A stretch of DNA of 64,000 nt from Acanthaster planci (Eukaryota > Echinodermata > Asteroidea > Valvatida > Acanthasteridae): contig NW_019091427.1 in NCBI RefSeq assembly GCF_001949145.1, positions 697,136-761,135 of the forward strand, given 5' to 3'. Every line of letters starts with the position of its first letter. The first letter of the stretch is position 1. The notes under the pieces were generated by a model. That model did not search any database, was not told the DNA's origin, and saw only the letters and a program-made list of their open reading frames with translations. Below are positions 25,663 through 38,737 of this stretch, piece after piece. The translations under genes and the position numbers were made by a program.

Positions 25663-26740
25663 CGTCAGAGAGAAACCTGTTAACTGAAATGTCTTCCCCG
25701 ATTGACTCCACGCAGCAGCGCCCTCTGTTGTCTGGAAAGGCATGGACAAATTTCAAAATGTTCTAAGAGTCGACGTTTGAATGCACAGACGTTCAGAGGG
25801 ATGTCAAATTTATTGTTCTACATTTTGTCTAAGAAAACTTTGTGGCCAGGTCCCCTTGAAGGCAGATTGTAAATCGAACACAATAAACGATGCTGCGTTT
25901 GCTGTGAATAAATTACATAAAATCAAAAGTTATACTCGTGACATTTTAAAAATTAAACTTCATTAGTTACGTTATACATAAATTTAGCAATAAAATGGGT
26001 ATAATAAGCTAACTGAGGTAGGTATTACTTTTACGTATTTCCACCATTTTAATTACGTGTAAATCGAAAAAACAAATCTGAATTAGAGGTACAATTTGCC
26101 CTCAAGAGAAGTTTTAGCTACGAAAAGTATATATCTTACATTTTCATGCATCAAAATCATTAACCAAACAAAGTCATAATATGTTACTGATAAATCACTT
26201 CCTGTGTTCTGTTCATAATTGGTTCATTATGGTGGACACATTGGTTAGTTCATCCCCTTGGCACGTTTCACTGTGAAGAGGTTGGACCACCATTCTCGAT
26301 ACGGTTGCATTTTCGATCAATACTGGCCATCACGTATGTATTTTGTTCCTTTATATGGATTTTGTTGTATGCTAATTTTCTATCTCCTGATTAAAATGGG
26401 GAAGCATAAAATGTCATTTTATCCAAGTTTTACAAGCAAAGAGTTTACTGTTCAATCAACACCTATCGACAAAATACAGTTCACGGATGGGAACTCAACA
26501 GTGTGTCCAAATGTGAATCATACAGAAATTACAATAAATCATGAAGAAAATCAGGCAAAATCTTATCTTTTTTACTTCCAATAATATTGTAACTCTGTGT
26601 TGGAGACGCTGTCATGGCGTGGTCCACACAAATACACCGCTCGTGGGAATGTACTAAACTGATAGAGTTTTGAAACAGCTTCCGAATTTGCGTGTTTGCA
26701 TGACTTAGTAGTTTACTTAGCTTTTGGTGTCGGCTTATAT
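25663..26740. other. Further KCTD 3'-flank repeat copy
   Basis: From about 25690 ('gattgactccacgcagcagc') to about 26400 this repeats the 3' flank of the KCTD unit once more, without any KCTD coding part. The open frame at 26258-26584 lies partly in it and shows no domain. Confidence 0.45.
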
Positions 26741-26743
26741 GAA

Positions 26744-26923
26744 GTGCAAAGTTAACATTTAATCCGCGTATACAGATACCTCTTTACCTAGACGTGCCAA
26801 GTTAAAACTTGTTCCAGAATAGAGATATCTCTGTTATTAATGGAGATATCTCAATTAAGAATAGAGATATCGCTATTAGGACTGGAGATATCTCTATACC
26901 CGGATTAAATGTTAACTTTGCAC
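26744..26923. mobile_element. 180-bp element with 23-bp perfect TIRs and GAGATATC array
   Basis: The 23-base ends (26744-26766 and 26901-26923) are perfect inverted repeats: GTGCAAAGTTAACATTTAAT+CCG and its complement. Between them lie four GAGATATC palindromes at spacings of about 20-30 bases, at about 26823-26895. No target-site duplication is evident. It lies about 430 bases beyond the INSM1 stop. Confidence 0.75.
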
Positions 26924-27348
26924 GCCATGGGGGGGGGCAAATTCCAAACGCAAAATGCACTTTTGGGCTCATTCAACATGATAATGGGGGCGAAAACAAT
27001 ATAGCCTATTTATTTGATAAATAAATATGCCGATTAGTTTCTTTCCTACTCACTTATGAATAAACTCAGTTGAAAACAAGTTGCCCCCCCCCCCCCGCTT
27101 GATACGCCACTGATCGTGATGTGGAATGAAAGTTAGTCTACCTTGAGTATAATTAAGTAACTCAAGCGGAAACTCAACCAATTAATCAAAGTTAAGCTTT
27201 GCTAACTGAAAATAATGCAGTAGAAGAATCAATACACACGGCACATCTGGAAGAAGTAGGGCAAATGTTAACATTTAACTGCACAGCGTACACTGTCAAG
27301 TATATAGGTGAGGGATTGGTTGTCAAGAGACTTTTTGCAAGGAAAAGT
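26924..27348. other. INSM1 3' flank
   Basis: Likely 3' untranslated region of INSM1. TTTATT at 27009-27014 gives AATAAA on the minus strand about 335 bases past the stop. A C-run lies at about 27086-27098. No other gene seen. Confidence 0.4.
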
Positions 27349-28524
27349 TTAGCAACTACCGTCACTGTTTTGGCAGGCTTGTGACAAAACGTGCTTGGCC
27401 CTTTCCGTTAGACTATTGAACGTTTGTCCACAACTGAAGCACGGATGCGTCTCCGACTCACCGTGGCGCTGTAGATGTCTGCGGAGGTTGGCCGACCGCT
27501 GGTAGCCCTTCCCGCAGTGCTCGCACCGGTATGGTGGCGATCCATCCCCGGTGTTGTCACGGGTGGGGCTGGGAGTGCTCCTGGGACTGCTGCCTACGCT
27601 GCCCAGGCCGCCTGCTCCAAATGTACCTGAATTCCGCGTATAGGAGATGCACTCCTGGGATTCTGTGGAAGCAGGAGATGAAGGAAGGGAGCAGATGGGA
27701 TCGGTTGACGGATCCGGAAGGGGCCTGGGCTTGTGCCAGCGGCGGTGGGAGGCCAAGTTGGCATGGCAGTTGAAAACCTTGTCGCACTCCGGACATCGGT
27801 AGACGACGTTGGCGATCCGGGAGCATTTATGCTGGGCGAGCGACAGCGGATCGTGGTAGTCCTCTTGACACAACTTGCAAACGAATGTGCCTCTGGGCTG
27901 ATGGTAATTCTGTGTCGATCCTCTCGTCTCACGGTCTCTATCCTTCTCGTGGAGGTCCGAGCTTGCCCGTATGAAAGTGCCGAGTACGGGAGATTGATCG
28001 TCGCTGTCGAAGTTGATTTTGCGGACGGCTTTTGGCTTCATGGCCGCTGCACTGTGTTTTGGAGAGTGGGTGCCTTTAGATGGCCCGTAGGATGAGTAAG
28101 GCCGCTTCCGAGCCGGGGAGCACTTGGTTGATTTCGTAACTGGTGTGATGGGTATCTTCAAAATTAGCCTGGTACGTTTCTCGTTGTGAGAAGAGTTGAC
28201 TAGTTTAGATGAAGTACAGGCACTTGATGAGTGGAAACGCGCAGAATTGAAGACCTCATTCGAGGGTGTCGAAACAGCGGCTTGGGCAGTGGGTGACCGC
28301 TCCTTGGTAACTGGCGTTGCCGGACAGCTCCCGTAGCCAGAGTCCGGGGAATCGCGCAGATCATTCTTGAAGCAATGGACGGTCTGCACGGCAAGTCCAC
28401 TGTCCTTGTCGGCTGCTTGCGTAGGTCCTGCCCAAAGCTGGTCGGCATCGAAATCAAGCCATCTGGAGCGATGCGATACCGTCGCGAAGTCTTTGTGCCG
28501 CCTAACTAAAAACCCCTTCGGCAT
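27349..28524 (-). CDS. INSM1: Insulinoma-associated protein 1 orthologue (SNAG zinc finger)
   Basis: Intronless gene for 391 residues, as INSM1 is intronless in vertebrates. It starts with the SNAG repressor motif [11 protein letters not shown]; an in-frame ATG nine codons upstream would bury this motif, so I reject it. After a Ser/Pro-rich disordered region come fingers at about 214-234 (CKLC...HKC), 242-264 (CPEC...HRRWH), 332-354 (CEHC...HLQRH) and 360-384 (CFSC...H...C). Human INSM1 is 510 residues with five C2H2 fingers, so one finger is missing or degenerate here. INSM1 is a nuclear repressor recruiting LSD1/CoREST through SNAG and driving neuroendocrine and neuronal differentiation. 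INSM1 versus INSM2 is not separable in an invertebrate, which normally has a single gene. Confidence 0.93.
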   Translation of the reverse strand: MPKGFLVRRHKDFATVSHRSRWLDFDADQLWAGPTQAADKDSGLAVQTVHCFKNDLRDSPDSGYGSCPATPVTKERSPTAQAAVSTPSNEVFNSARFHSSSACTSSKLVNSSHNEKRTRLILKIPITPVTKSTKCSPARKRPYSSYGPSKGTHSPKHSAAAMKPKAVRKINFDSDDQSPVLGTFIRASSDLHEKDRDRETRGSTQNYHQPRGTFVCKLCQEDYHDPLSLAQHKCSRIANVVYRCPECDKVFNCHANLASHRRWHKPRPLPDPSTDPICSLPSSPASTESQECISYTRNSGTFGAGGLGSVGSSPRSTPSPTRDNTGDGSPPYRCEHCGKGYQRSANLRRHLQRHGESETHPCFSCGQTFNSLTERAKHVLSQACQNSDGSC

Positions 28525-29504
28525 TTTTGCCAGTTGAATCGTGGATTTCAATTATAACACCAGTTGATTTTCCGAAAAAAACTATCAATAAGCAACTTGC
28601 AGACTGCGAATACAGAGGCGATTACCACGCTTCTGAATGGCTCCTGTTTCAGTGATGGCATCTCATCTCACACTGATTCGATTCGATGGCTCTGTTTGCT
28701 TATGTACGCACCCCATCAGTGCTAATGATTAATGCAGTGTGGGAACGGGGTTTCATTAACCGAGGAGTCAATGAGAACGAAAACACAGAATTGCTCAAAG
28801 GGCTGGATGGGGGTAAGGGAATCTGCGGCCCAGCCCCCCCTTATAGTCCCGTCTTTGTTCGCCTCGGCTTCTGTTTAAAGATCCTGGTCTCAATGCCCCG
28901 CCACGCGCCGTGCTTTGTTTTGAATTGTTCGCTCGGCGCGTGGCCCGGTTCACAGTTCCCTGCCTGGCCATCCACTACTGCTATTAATTAACTTCCCTTT
29001 TCAGACTGTTGGCATCCGAAAGCTGCTGTCATACGGTACAACTACATTACCACAGCCACTGCATAGGCCTAATTATCATCTCACAAGTAAAGCAAAAATC
29101 TGAAATAACGCAATTTGAGCGGGAAACTACTATCTCTTGATATCTACTCCGCGATATCCCTCCCACCAAATTGATACATACTCATGCTTTTCTCAATGCA
29201 CTCTAGTCTTTTAGGCAGAAAAGATATTTAAACTAGTCTTCCACTTTTATGAGCGTATTGATCCATTTTAGCTGGATCTGCTGGTATGCAATTTTCAGTA
29301 CGAACAAGGGGAAAGAGTTCACGACAGCAAGCCATTTCTGCCATGGCTTTCATGACACTCATTGTTTTGGTCAGCGGGAAGTGTCGCCTGTGGGCCCATC
29401 CTTCAATCTGATTGGCCGACATTGTAAAACCGCAAACATTTGACCACGCGACTGCCACGCGAGTGTTTCTTTTCTTTTCTTTTAATGTAATCCCCCAACA
29501 AAAG
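28525..29504. other. Intergenic between INSM1 and the 29.5-kb gene
   Basis: Divergent upstream region. A GC-rich inverted pair, 'ccacgcgccg' and 'cggcgcgtgg', lies at about 28901-28943. I see no clear TATA box or RE1 site. No other gene seen. Confidence 0.4.
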
Positions 29505-32214
29505 ATGGCGAAACCGCCCGAACATTCCACGAGTAAACCCTACAAGTTGCCGGGTCGCGCTTTGTTCGGTGCAGCTGTTGCAGACAGCAACCTACCCGCA
29601 TCAGTTTATCTGTATGAGGTTCCGGGTTGTGCTAAACACACACTCTTAGTAAGCTCCAGTGCCCTTTGTCTCCTTGTTGACATTACATTGGGTCTGTTAA
29701 CAAAGACTCCAAAATAAGCAACCTTGGTAAAGATCAAAATTATCGCTATAACCGTTTCGGTGATAAATTCAGAAAGCGAAACTAAAAGTACCAGGGAATT
29801 CCGTTGGATCATGGAGGAAGGAACCCCACAGTGTTTGGACAATGCCTTAAACAACGAGGAGTTTGTGCGTACTTTGTGTGTGTAATGAGAAGAATCAAAA
29901 CGTGTGGGTTTCGATGACATGGCTTTTGAGCGGCACATACAATTGCACGATTTCATCCCATGCACATCTCGCAAGGAAATGTGTCAAATTGCAGACAGGC
30001 TTACAAGTTTCACTTCCTTAAACTGCCGAGGTGTGATTGAAACTGGGGTTTAATAAGATAAGAGCTACCTTGTTCTTGTTTCCACTTACTTATTTTGATG
30101 AAAATCGTGCCTTTTGGTCAGCACAACAGCACAATTTCATATGCTTTGCGGCATCTGAAAAGAAAATAAATGAAAATGTGGACAGACCTATACATGTTAG
30201 GCTTCCTTAAACTACCAAGGTTTGATGGAAAGGGGAAATAAAACATCGAGGAGTTTTTTCTTTTTTGTTGGTCAACTTTATCAGTCATTTTTCTGTATCA
30301 AGAAACAGTCAATACAAGTAAGAGCAGAAATCTGCAAATCTTAACCATAAATACCTCAACTTTCTCAGAATGGAATACAACTAAACTGGAAGACTAGGCC
30401 TACTTGTGTTTCGACGTAAGCCCTAAATGAAAAATTAAGAAACAGTGTCCCGTTTTCGGATTACCTTTTGACACATATCCCAAAAGACAGTATACTTTAA
30501 TTACTGACTGTTGCTATGTGTAATGTAAATGCCTTGACCCTATCCATCAATGCTTCTTCACAACTTACAAGACTTAAAAGATGGAGGCACTCAGTAACAA
30601 ATTCACTCAAACGGATTGAAGTTAAAGTCACAGGAAAAGTCTGTGTATATTTAGTGTAATTCGACAACCAGAATGAGAAACCATTACTGCGGTGGTACTA
30701 CGCTCATGGACAGGTGGTACGCGCGGATTATATACCTCTTCGACCAATAGGGTTTCATCTTTGCCAAATGGAAAGAATGTACGACTACCTGGATAGAAAA
30801 ACTGCCTCCTTGTCTTTCAGATTGACACCTGACAAAAACTGGATACATTGCCTATCTTTCTTTGTTCACAACTCAATTAATTCAAATGAAGGTTTACTGA
30901 TGGTTGGTGCGTTTCCAATACAAACTTACATTTACTTTGAAATTCAAAACGCAGTGCTGAGCAAAATGGACAGCTGATTTTAGTTCGCCGAGCTTGTGTG
31001 GGAATCTGTCTTTGTGTACTGTACGAGCGCTCTCAGTGTGTCCATTGTTTGAAAAACCACATCTTTTCCCATAGAGCCGTTGTCATTATTCTTGCAATCA
31101 CGGACTTGGTTTTTCGCACCCAATTACTAATGGACAGCATAAAGCCAATTCTGTTCCAAACAAATGGTAATTAGTGCTTCGTGGCGAGACACAGTCATTA
31201 TTTGGGGCTCATTAACGTACATGTACATCCCCAGAAGAGCCGGTCTTTGTTTTTCTCAGTTTTGCACGCGTCGATGTGGCGTCTAACAGACTGAATTTAA
31301 GGTTTGGTCGCATTCAGGGCGGTAGAGACAACCGAAGACTTCGGATAGCAAACTTCATTTTGTTAAATGTTGCAAAAGGGGTCCATTTTTTAAGTAGCAA
31401 AGAGTGTTTCTTATGTGGGTAAACAAATGATCCATCTGTATGAAAAAACAAAAAACTGGGTACATTTTTACTTACACAAATGACAGGCACACTACATGCA
31501 CCTTGTTACTTATTACCATGCAAATAAAACCAACAAGGCCGACCTGTAGAATATTACAAATATACTGGGAATTGGCAAAATGCACTGGTCTCTTAAGTGC
31601 CGTGTGGATGTTCATTGCCCATTCGGGCACTTTTGTTTAGGGGGGGGGTTGTGAAAAGTAGCGTCTTTTCCATAAAATCTTTGGACGGAAAGGGGAAACA
31701 TGAGTTATAGGGGAAGTATTTGTGTTTGGCGTCGCTTTCAAAGGGCTCATGCAACAATTTTCAATTAAAATTACAGGAAATTAATGCTGCCATGTCCGCG
31801 GCATTTTCTGACTTCCAACTAGGACATCACCGTTCACATTCGAACTCTGAACCAAGTCTGGTAAGTGTAGGCCCCAACCAAAAACTAAATCCAAACACAT
31901 AACAATGAACGCATGATAAATGGCTGTTTCGGCTACCGTGCATTAGAAATATGTACCGTACTCATGAACGCAATGCATCCTCGTACAAAAATGCTATTTA
32001 ATGCTTGTCTCGGTCAAATGGTTTTAATGATGTTCAACTCTAAAGTGAGAAAATCAAATAAAAAGACACACGTGGTTGAAAATTTACTAACACAATGGTG
32101 AAACCAGATAGAGTAAAAGTTGATGGTACATCTTTACAGGCATTGGATTCATTTGATCACAGATTACCACCCTCAACAAGGGTTAATATAAAACAGACCA
32201 GATTAATGAGATAA
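29505..32214 (+). CDS. Possible three-exon gene, 100-residue protein of unknown function
   Basis: Exons 29505-29648, 31777-31860 and 32140-32214 are all flanked by consensus splice sites. The donors are TTA|GTAAGC and CTG|GTAAGT; the acceptors are AAAATTACAG and CATCTTTACAG. All are phase 0 and a multiple of three, giving 100 residues and a stop. The start is AAGATGGCG (good Kozak). The protein begins MAKPPEHSTSKPYKLPGRAL, has RSHSNSEPSL in the middle, and ends basic (RVNIKQTRLMR). There is no signal peptide, no membrane segment and no domain I recognise. AATAAA lies about 300 bases downstream. Exons could be missing, or two could belong to a longer gene. Confidence 0.45.
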
Positions 32215-33207
32215 AACATTGCTGGGACTAAAGTCAGGGCTAAGAGCAAAACCTGTGCACTTATTATGTCGGTGTACATGCTATCGACTTATCTCTCGGT
32301 CCCTTTTAATGCCGTGGCATGAGTTCAGCACCAAATTTAGTATGGGCCACTGTCTAAACTTCGGCAGTCTGTGATTTTTGGTTTCATTATGAAATGAAAA
32401 TTGTTTGAAGCCTACTCTACCCAAACCAACTCGAAACTCTCAAAATCTGATCAAATAGTAAAAGGAAATTCCACAGTCAACGGACCTAAAAACTCAGAGG
32501 CCTGGACCACTAATAAAAATCTGTGGTTTGGAAATTGCTTGGAATACGAATAAGTAATAGACCTTCAGCTGCTGAAACAGACTACAAAAGGTATACATGT
32601 TGGCATCCTAGTCTAGCTAAATGGGTTTCAAGACAGGGTTCCATCCCCCACATAAAAAGGCTGGTAGTTCAAGTGATGTTTGGTCCTACATGTAGTTGGC
32701 GAGTTTTCCCCTAGGTCCCAGTAAGACTACACCCCACAAACAGTAAAAAAACAAAACCTCGAAAGGAAAGTGATTTGTGGCCTTATTGTTGAGCCTATGC
32801 ATCAAATGCTTTAATTTTACTCCCAACAGCTTGAAACACGGTTTAGAATTTGGTAAACAAATAAACAAATTTTTCCCCTTTCATTTAGTATTTTTATTTT
32901 TCCTCCGAACATTTGACTTAGAAAATAACTGCATGTATAAGCGTATTATCCAAATATTTGAATACTGCCTAATGCCCTACTGACTTGAGCTTACGGACGA
33001 CTCTAACTTACTGAAGAATAACACGACTCAGTGGCTTTGTACCCCGGCACGGTTCACATGGATCTTTGATGTCATGATTTGTTGTGACTCTACAAACCAC
33101 ATTAATATTTGTACAGATGCTCATAATAATTTTGGTTTGATTGCCGAACTCTTGTGATTGCTTCTACTCTTCTCTGGTTTCAAAGGGTAAAACGATGAAT
33201 TGAAGTG
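32215..33207. other. Convergent intergenic between 29.5-kb gene and MKKS
   Basis: Holds the candidate AATAAA at 32512-32517 for the plus-strand gene and the presumed MKKS 3' end. No other gene seen. Confidence 0.4.
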
Positions 33208-36200
33208 TCAGAGATTGCTGTCCTCTATTGTTTGAGAAATCCTGAGTACGACGTTGGCTGTTTCCACAGCGACATGTAATGCATTGAGCTTAACAGCGAA
33301 GGAGTCCAGGACAAAGTGCTTTCTTGCGCCAGAAATAGGAAGATCCGGGGACTGTTTTTTACAGCTTTGCCCTTTCTCACGTCTCTCTAGCTTACAGGTC
33401 TGCTGGCTGCGAGTTTTGCTCTGTTTCAATCTGCCTGATTGCTGGCTCCCAGCTTCTGTTGGTCGCCTGCTGCCCAAGAGCTGCCAGTCACTATCTGCCT
33501 GGAACGACTTCATCCCACATGCACACTGTCCGAGCCAATCAGTGGGGCTCTGGTTAAGTGGGAGGGGCCATCTGTGGTGATGGACATCATCAGTCACCTG
33601 GCTGTCCTGTCCATGTTCAAGAGCCCTGGCTACCAACTCCACACAATAGATGAAGTTGCCGGCAGCCTCTTGGAACTGCAGTGGTGAACAACCAACCTTG
33701 TCCAGGACATCTGACTCCAGGGTTTTTATCTGTAATTAAGGACACCAAAGAGGCACAAGTACTTACAACATCTCCCAAAACTATATTGGATAACATGAAC
33801 CTGTCAAAAATGCATAACGTAATCTTCAGTTGAAATGAAAATGGAGCCGCATCTTTTTTTTTCACTTGATAGAATTTTTCACATGCAGGGGTTAGGAAAG
33901 AATATCCCTCAGATATGTCCTTCATTCCCGATAAATCGCACAGTCCGGCATCCTGAGGGATGTAGGCATACTTGTGGGTAAGAATGTTGAGGGCTCCAGT
34001 TGTTCCCATTAAACACAATACAATTGAGGCCTTGGACCTCAAAAAGCAGCTCAAGTGACTCCAGATTTGGGAAAAAGTTGACACTATAATCACTGTAAGA
34101 GAACTGTGCTCCCTTTGTGTTATTCCCCTAAACACAAATATTTTCCGTTCTTTCAAAACGTTTCCCTGAAAACAAAGTAAATCTGTCCATGGGCATTTAT
34201 CCCCTAGCTTTTCTTGAACTGGATACAACACCTCACAAATGTCGAAAAAGAGCTGATTGTATACACACTCTTGCAGGTACAGGTATTTTTTCAGCTCAAC
34301 TAAAAATACAGAAAGGAGCTTTAAAAAGTGGTCTAGTGGTGGATCAAGGATCTTTGGAAATGAGGTTGCCACTTAATTGAAGGCCAAGTTTTTAGTAGGG
34401 TGGGGGATAAGAGTGGGTTCTGTGGAAAATAAAATCACCTACAGACTGAGAACTTCATTGCTCTTCCATCCAAATGCATGTGAAAACAGTCAAGCCTTTG
34501 ATAACAGCTTCTTATCACTGGGCAGTTGGGGGGAGGGACGGTTAGCCACCTGTACCACTGCAATCAAATGTACATCTGCCTACAGGTGGATAAGTGGACA
34601 TTACCTGTTGTTTGAGATGAGCGGCAAGACAGGCTTCAAAGCAGCCGGCTCCGGGCAGGGCCAAGGGACGGGACAGCGTCAAAGACAGAACATGGTGGGC
34701 TGCTCTGCAAGCAGTCTGGAGGAGAGATTGTCACGATGTTCAGTACAGAAGACTCTACTGCAATTTATGAATTCTTATGGAACCTTTAGAGGTGAACAGG
34801 TGGTGGAAGTGATCACACGCAGGGTAAAAGTGGTAACAACTGTGACCTTTCCACGGAGCCTTCAAATTGGTTCTCTTGAATATTTATAATGGTCTCTCTC
34901 TTTTATAATTGTCTTCTGTAGTTGTCAACAGACAAACATTGAATCCTGTGAATATTAGAACACGCTATAAATTGCGTAATTATTATTTCTATAAAAACTC
35001 GTCAATCGAATGCACACTCCACGCACTTACATGGGCGTGTGTGATATAATGGTGAACAGTGATGGTGATTTTTCTTCAAAAAAAAATTGATGATACTTTA
35101 TTTATGTACATATGCACATGACCTACACATGTTTGTGCACCTGGTTCAGGGCATTAAAAGATGAATATTTATTTCGCTGTCACCCTAATAAGTTGTCGAT
35201 TTAAATTTAAGATGCATGTGTACTGTATATGTAGTTGAAGTCAGAGTTGAAAAAGCTCATTTACATGTACTGCAATGGTCAGACTTCTCTTCGATAGCTG
35301 CCCACTACTGATTCATACAAAATCCCAACCCTGTGTATCTACCGGTATGGCATCTGATGTTCATGAAGTTTCTGGGCAGTTCCCAGTGCTGATACAATTG
35401 ATAATAATGGTGACCGATATTCAAGGCAACCAAAATTATTTACTGACATTTAATTATGAAATGCTGAAGAACAAACAAAAGATCAGTTCACGAGAGTAGT
35501 TGGTACAGGTAACTTTTCCATGATATATTGTTCTGTTTGTGTACAATTTGCTAAAAATTTGTATTGTCATTGCGGCGATATTGTGGGAAAAATATTGACA
35601 TCAAAAAGCATTGCGAGCACAGGTGTAATACCTGGCAAGGAATGTCATTCATAATGGCAGTGTCTTTACCAACCTTCAGCTCCTCTAGGGCTGATTCTGT
35701 CCGATTGCACAGGACAAAGCTGCAGACTGGACGGCTACGGTTCAGCAGACGGATGTAACTCTTGCCATACATGACGCAGTGGCTCACCTCCTCCACACGG
35801 CCTAGGGCATCTTCTGGAATGGTGGGCTGTACAGCTCCCAGGAGTTGGGCTCCTGAGAGGATGAAAACAATAAGATTCAAGAGAAAAGAATCTGGGGTGA
35901 AGGTGGTGTTTTCTGGTGATGATAGAAGGGTAGTACCACACTGGTCTATCCATCCACTGACTGGATAGAATGTCGAGACTGTTATGACTGAAGGATGGAT
36001 GTCCAATGTGCCACTTTTGGAGGTCCAAATACACTCATGTACTTAATATTTCATAGTGTGGAGGCGGCCATCTTTGGAGGCCCAAAAAAATGAACCATGG
36101 AGACTTCATTTGATAGGGCACGGAGATATGAGCACATACTATCTATTCTGTATATAGAAATCAGTGGGAAGTACCGGCCAGACACAAGGAAGTAAAGGAG

Positions 36201-38015
36201 AGAGGGAAAGGTGGATATATTGAGAGACTCACTGAGACTGTCGACTGAGGCTTCCCACATCCTTCACAACTCAATCGCTTGGTTTCCTTGTTACCGATTT
36301 CTCCAACAGTTACATGTATCCAATATATAGGACTTGAGGTGCAATGGACGTGCACGGAATATGCCATTTAAGTTCGTGCATAGTGATGACTTTTTGAGAA
36401 ATTTGCAAGGTTGGTTGCACTGGCACAAAAGCCTAAAAGAGTTTGGGTTATTCTGCCCATCAAATTATACCCCCATGTTCTGGTACAACCCTGAATACCT
36501 AAAGTTTTTGCAGTCCAATATCCATCACCTCCTAGTCAGTTAATTGCAAGTCGTGTAATGTCAAGTTGAGTCACAAGCAAATGAATTTGTGACAAAGCTT
36601 TGTCAGTGTTAACCCCTTATTTCTGGCTGGTCCTGTGACAGGACCTATGGCCAGACAGGTAAAAAGACTTGTTATAGGACTGTAGCCCTGATTTCTGTAC
36701 ATCTGCCTGACAGATAGTGGACATGGATGCTTTTCTTATTTCATAGAAAGGCTCTGTTTTAGGCATATTATATACTTTAGAAAAAAATACTCCGTTTTTG
36801 GCATATGATATACTTTAGTTTAAAACATGCATAATGGAGTGTGGCACTGCTCATGAGAATCAGTGAAGGGCACATCATGAGAATTTTCAACAAAATGAGC
36901 ACAAACCTGTACTGTCAGTCAAAGCTGATGGCACAATTATAAATGCAATACCTATTTCCAAACCATTCTGATGAGAAAATAAAATTTATGAAAACACTAT
37001 CCGTACCCGTGACCATCTGGACTGTATCAATGTGAACAAGAGACAGCCTGTCTATTGTCAGGACACCATGGCTTCTCAGGAAGTGTTTCAGGCATGGATG
37101 GATGACCTTCTGACAAGCCAACAGTCCAACCCTTTGCTGGACAAGGCAGCTACCAAGGGCTAGGAGGCAGTCCCTTGTGGCTGCGTCAACGGTCACACCT
37201 TGTCTTGCCTCCAGGTGGATGTCTGGGAATCCTTCTCCACCTCCGGCAAGGGAGGTGTTGAAGACAGCAACCCTGATGCTGCCATCTACTAACTCAGGAG
37301 GGGTAAACGGTCTCCTGGCGTACAGAGGAATCTGGGGTGATTCGAGGAGGACTCCTTCCATGATGCAAGAATTCATAGGGGTCTTGCCTTCAATGAGGAT
37401 GTACCTCACTGTTGGTATGCTGAGAGTCGGCCCTGAGGGCCACAGACCTTGTAGGAAAGCCTGAAGGCTCAGGTTACAGATTAGGTCAGTCTCTCGTGGA
37501 AACAGCCCGCAAGTGGGCTTTGTACAGATGACAGAGCGAACGAGGCTCAGCATCGTCGGCAAGTCGCCAACATCAACACTGACTCGGCAGGAGTCATCCG
37601 AGTTCAGGTAATCTGTGCATGCCTTCAGCATGAGCTCATTGACACCAATGCACAGGATGGGATGCAAGTGCAAACTGCTGCAGGTCTGGACTAGGTTCGT
37701 CATCAGCAGGGCACAGAACAGGCCACCGTCACTGCAGGAAGCTAGGTGGCCCTCCACGGCAGCTGACATGAGGCGCAGGATGGGCCTGGATGGGCACAGC
37801 TGCCTGACAAGCACTGACGAGGATGAAGTAACGGTTACTGGACCACCGCAAGAATTTTGGATTGTCTTAAGGTGGCCAGCGGGGCCGTAACATGATAGGA
37901 TCAGAAACCGGAAGGTCTCCAGGGCTTCAGTGACATCAGTGTTTGACAGCCTCTGGACAATTTTGGATGTCTCTTGCCGCTGAGTGTGAGGGGCACCTGG
38001 TGACATGGCGGACAT
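33208..38015 (-). CDS. MKKS: MKKS / BBS6 chaperonin-like protein
   Basis: Four coding exons: 37007-38015, 35674-35852, 34605-34715, 33208-33729, all in phase, 606 residues (human 570). The first ATG (MSAMSPG) sits immediately after the splice acceptor. Family landmarks are LSCYGPAGHLK near the N-terminus, SDGGLFCALL where active chaperonins have a GDGTT ATP motif, LLACQKVIHPCLKHFL, CNRTESALEELK, and the C-terminus LNALHVAVETANVVL..TIEDSN. MKKS is a vertebrate-type CCT-related chaperonin that works with BBS10, BBS12 and CCT to assemble the BBSome at the centrosome and cilium. Loss of the GDGTT motif fits a non-canonical ATPase. The second donor (AAG|GTTGGT) is weak but required by phase. The transcript has two upstream small-ORF exons, listed separately. 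Confidence 0.92.
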
Positions 38016-38737
38016 CTGAAAACAGAAAAGACAGAAATCAGAAATACATTTGACATACCTGTATCCAGCAGCACCTGTTTCTATTCCAGTCTCTGTAATG
38101 ACCACCACCTTTGACTTATGGACCAACTGTCCCAAGGCCAAACAGCCTTAGAGTCCCAACTCGGTGACTGTTCAGTTTGTACAAAACAACTTAAAGCTCA
38201 GCATAACACACTGATTTCTTTCAGTGGAGATAAAAAACAACCAAATTCAACTTCAACCATCTCAGTGGATAAGGTGATTGCACTGAGAAAAATAGGCCAA
38301 AATATATGTTTATGTCTTATAGACACCTCTGTTTCTACTTCACATCTATATTTTTGCCTACCAGAGGCTGATAAACCATGGGTGGCCATTAGTACTAAAG
38401 CAAAATAAACAGTTCGGAGTGTTAAATGTTCACCCAGCTATTAGAACATCAAACATTAAATCCTACCAAAAACCAAATGGAAATTCCAAATGGAAAGTTT
38501 TCAAAGTAATGGGATCGGTGTCCATTTTGAGGCTAAACTTGATATCAGCCAAGGGTGAAATTCCTACAATCATTGCCAACCCAAAACAGCAGTAGGCAAT
38601 GCAAGAGAGATTTATTAGCCTGCTGAAGAAAACCGGAGAAGGCATTCTTCTGGTACAAGGTTGGAAATCTATTCTGCGACCTGGTTCATTCCACATACTG
38701 CAGCGTGCTTTCACCTTGGCTACCAGCGATTAGAAGC

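Noticed and set aside
36915-38141. Longer MKKS first-exon frame starting MALGQLVHKS and running past 37007
   Set aside because: The splice acceptor immediately before MSAMSPG and the donor at 37001-37006 bound the exon; both extensions are intronic.
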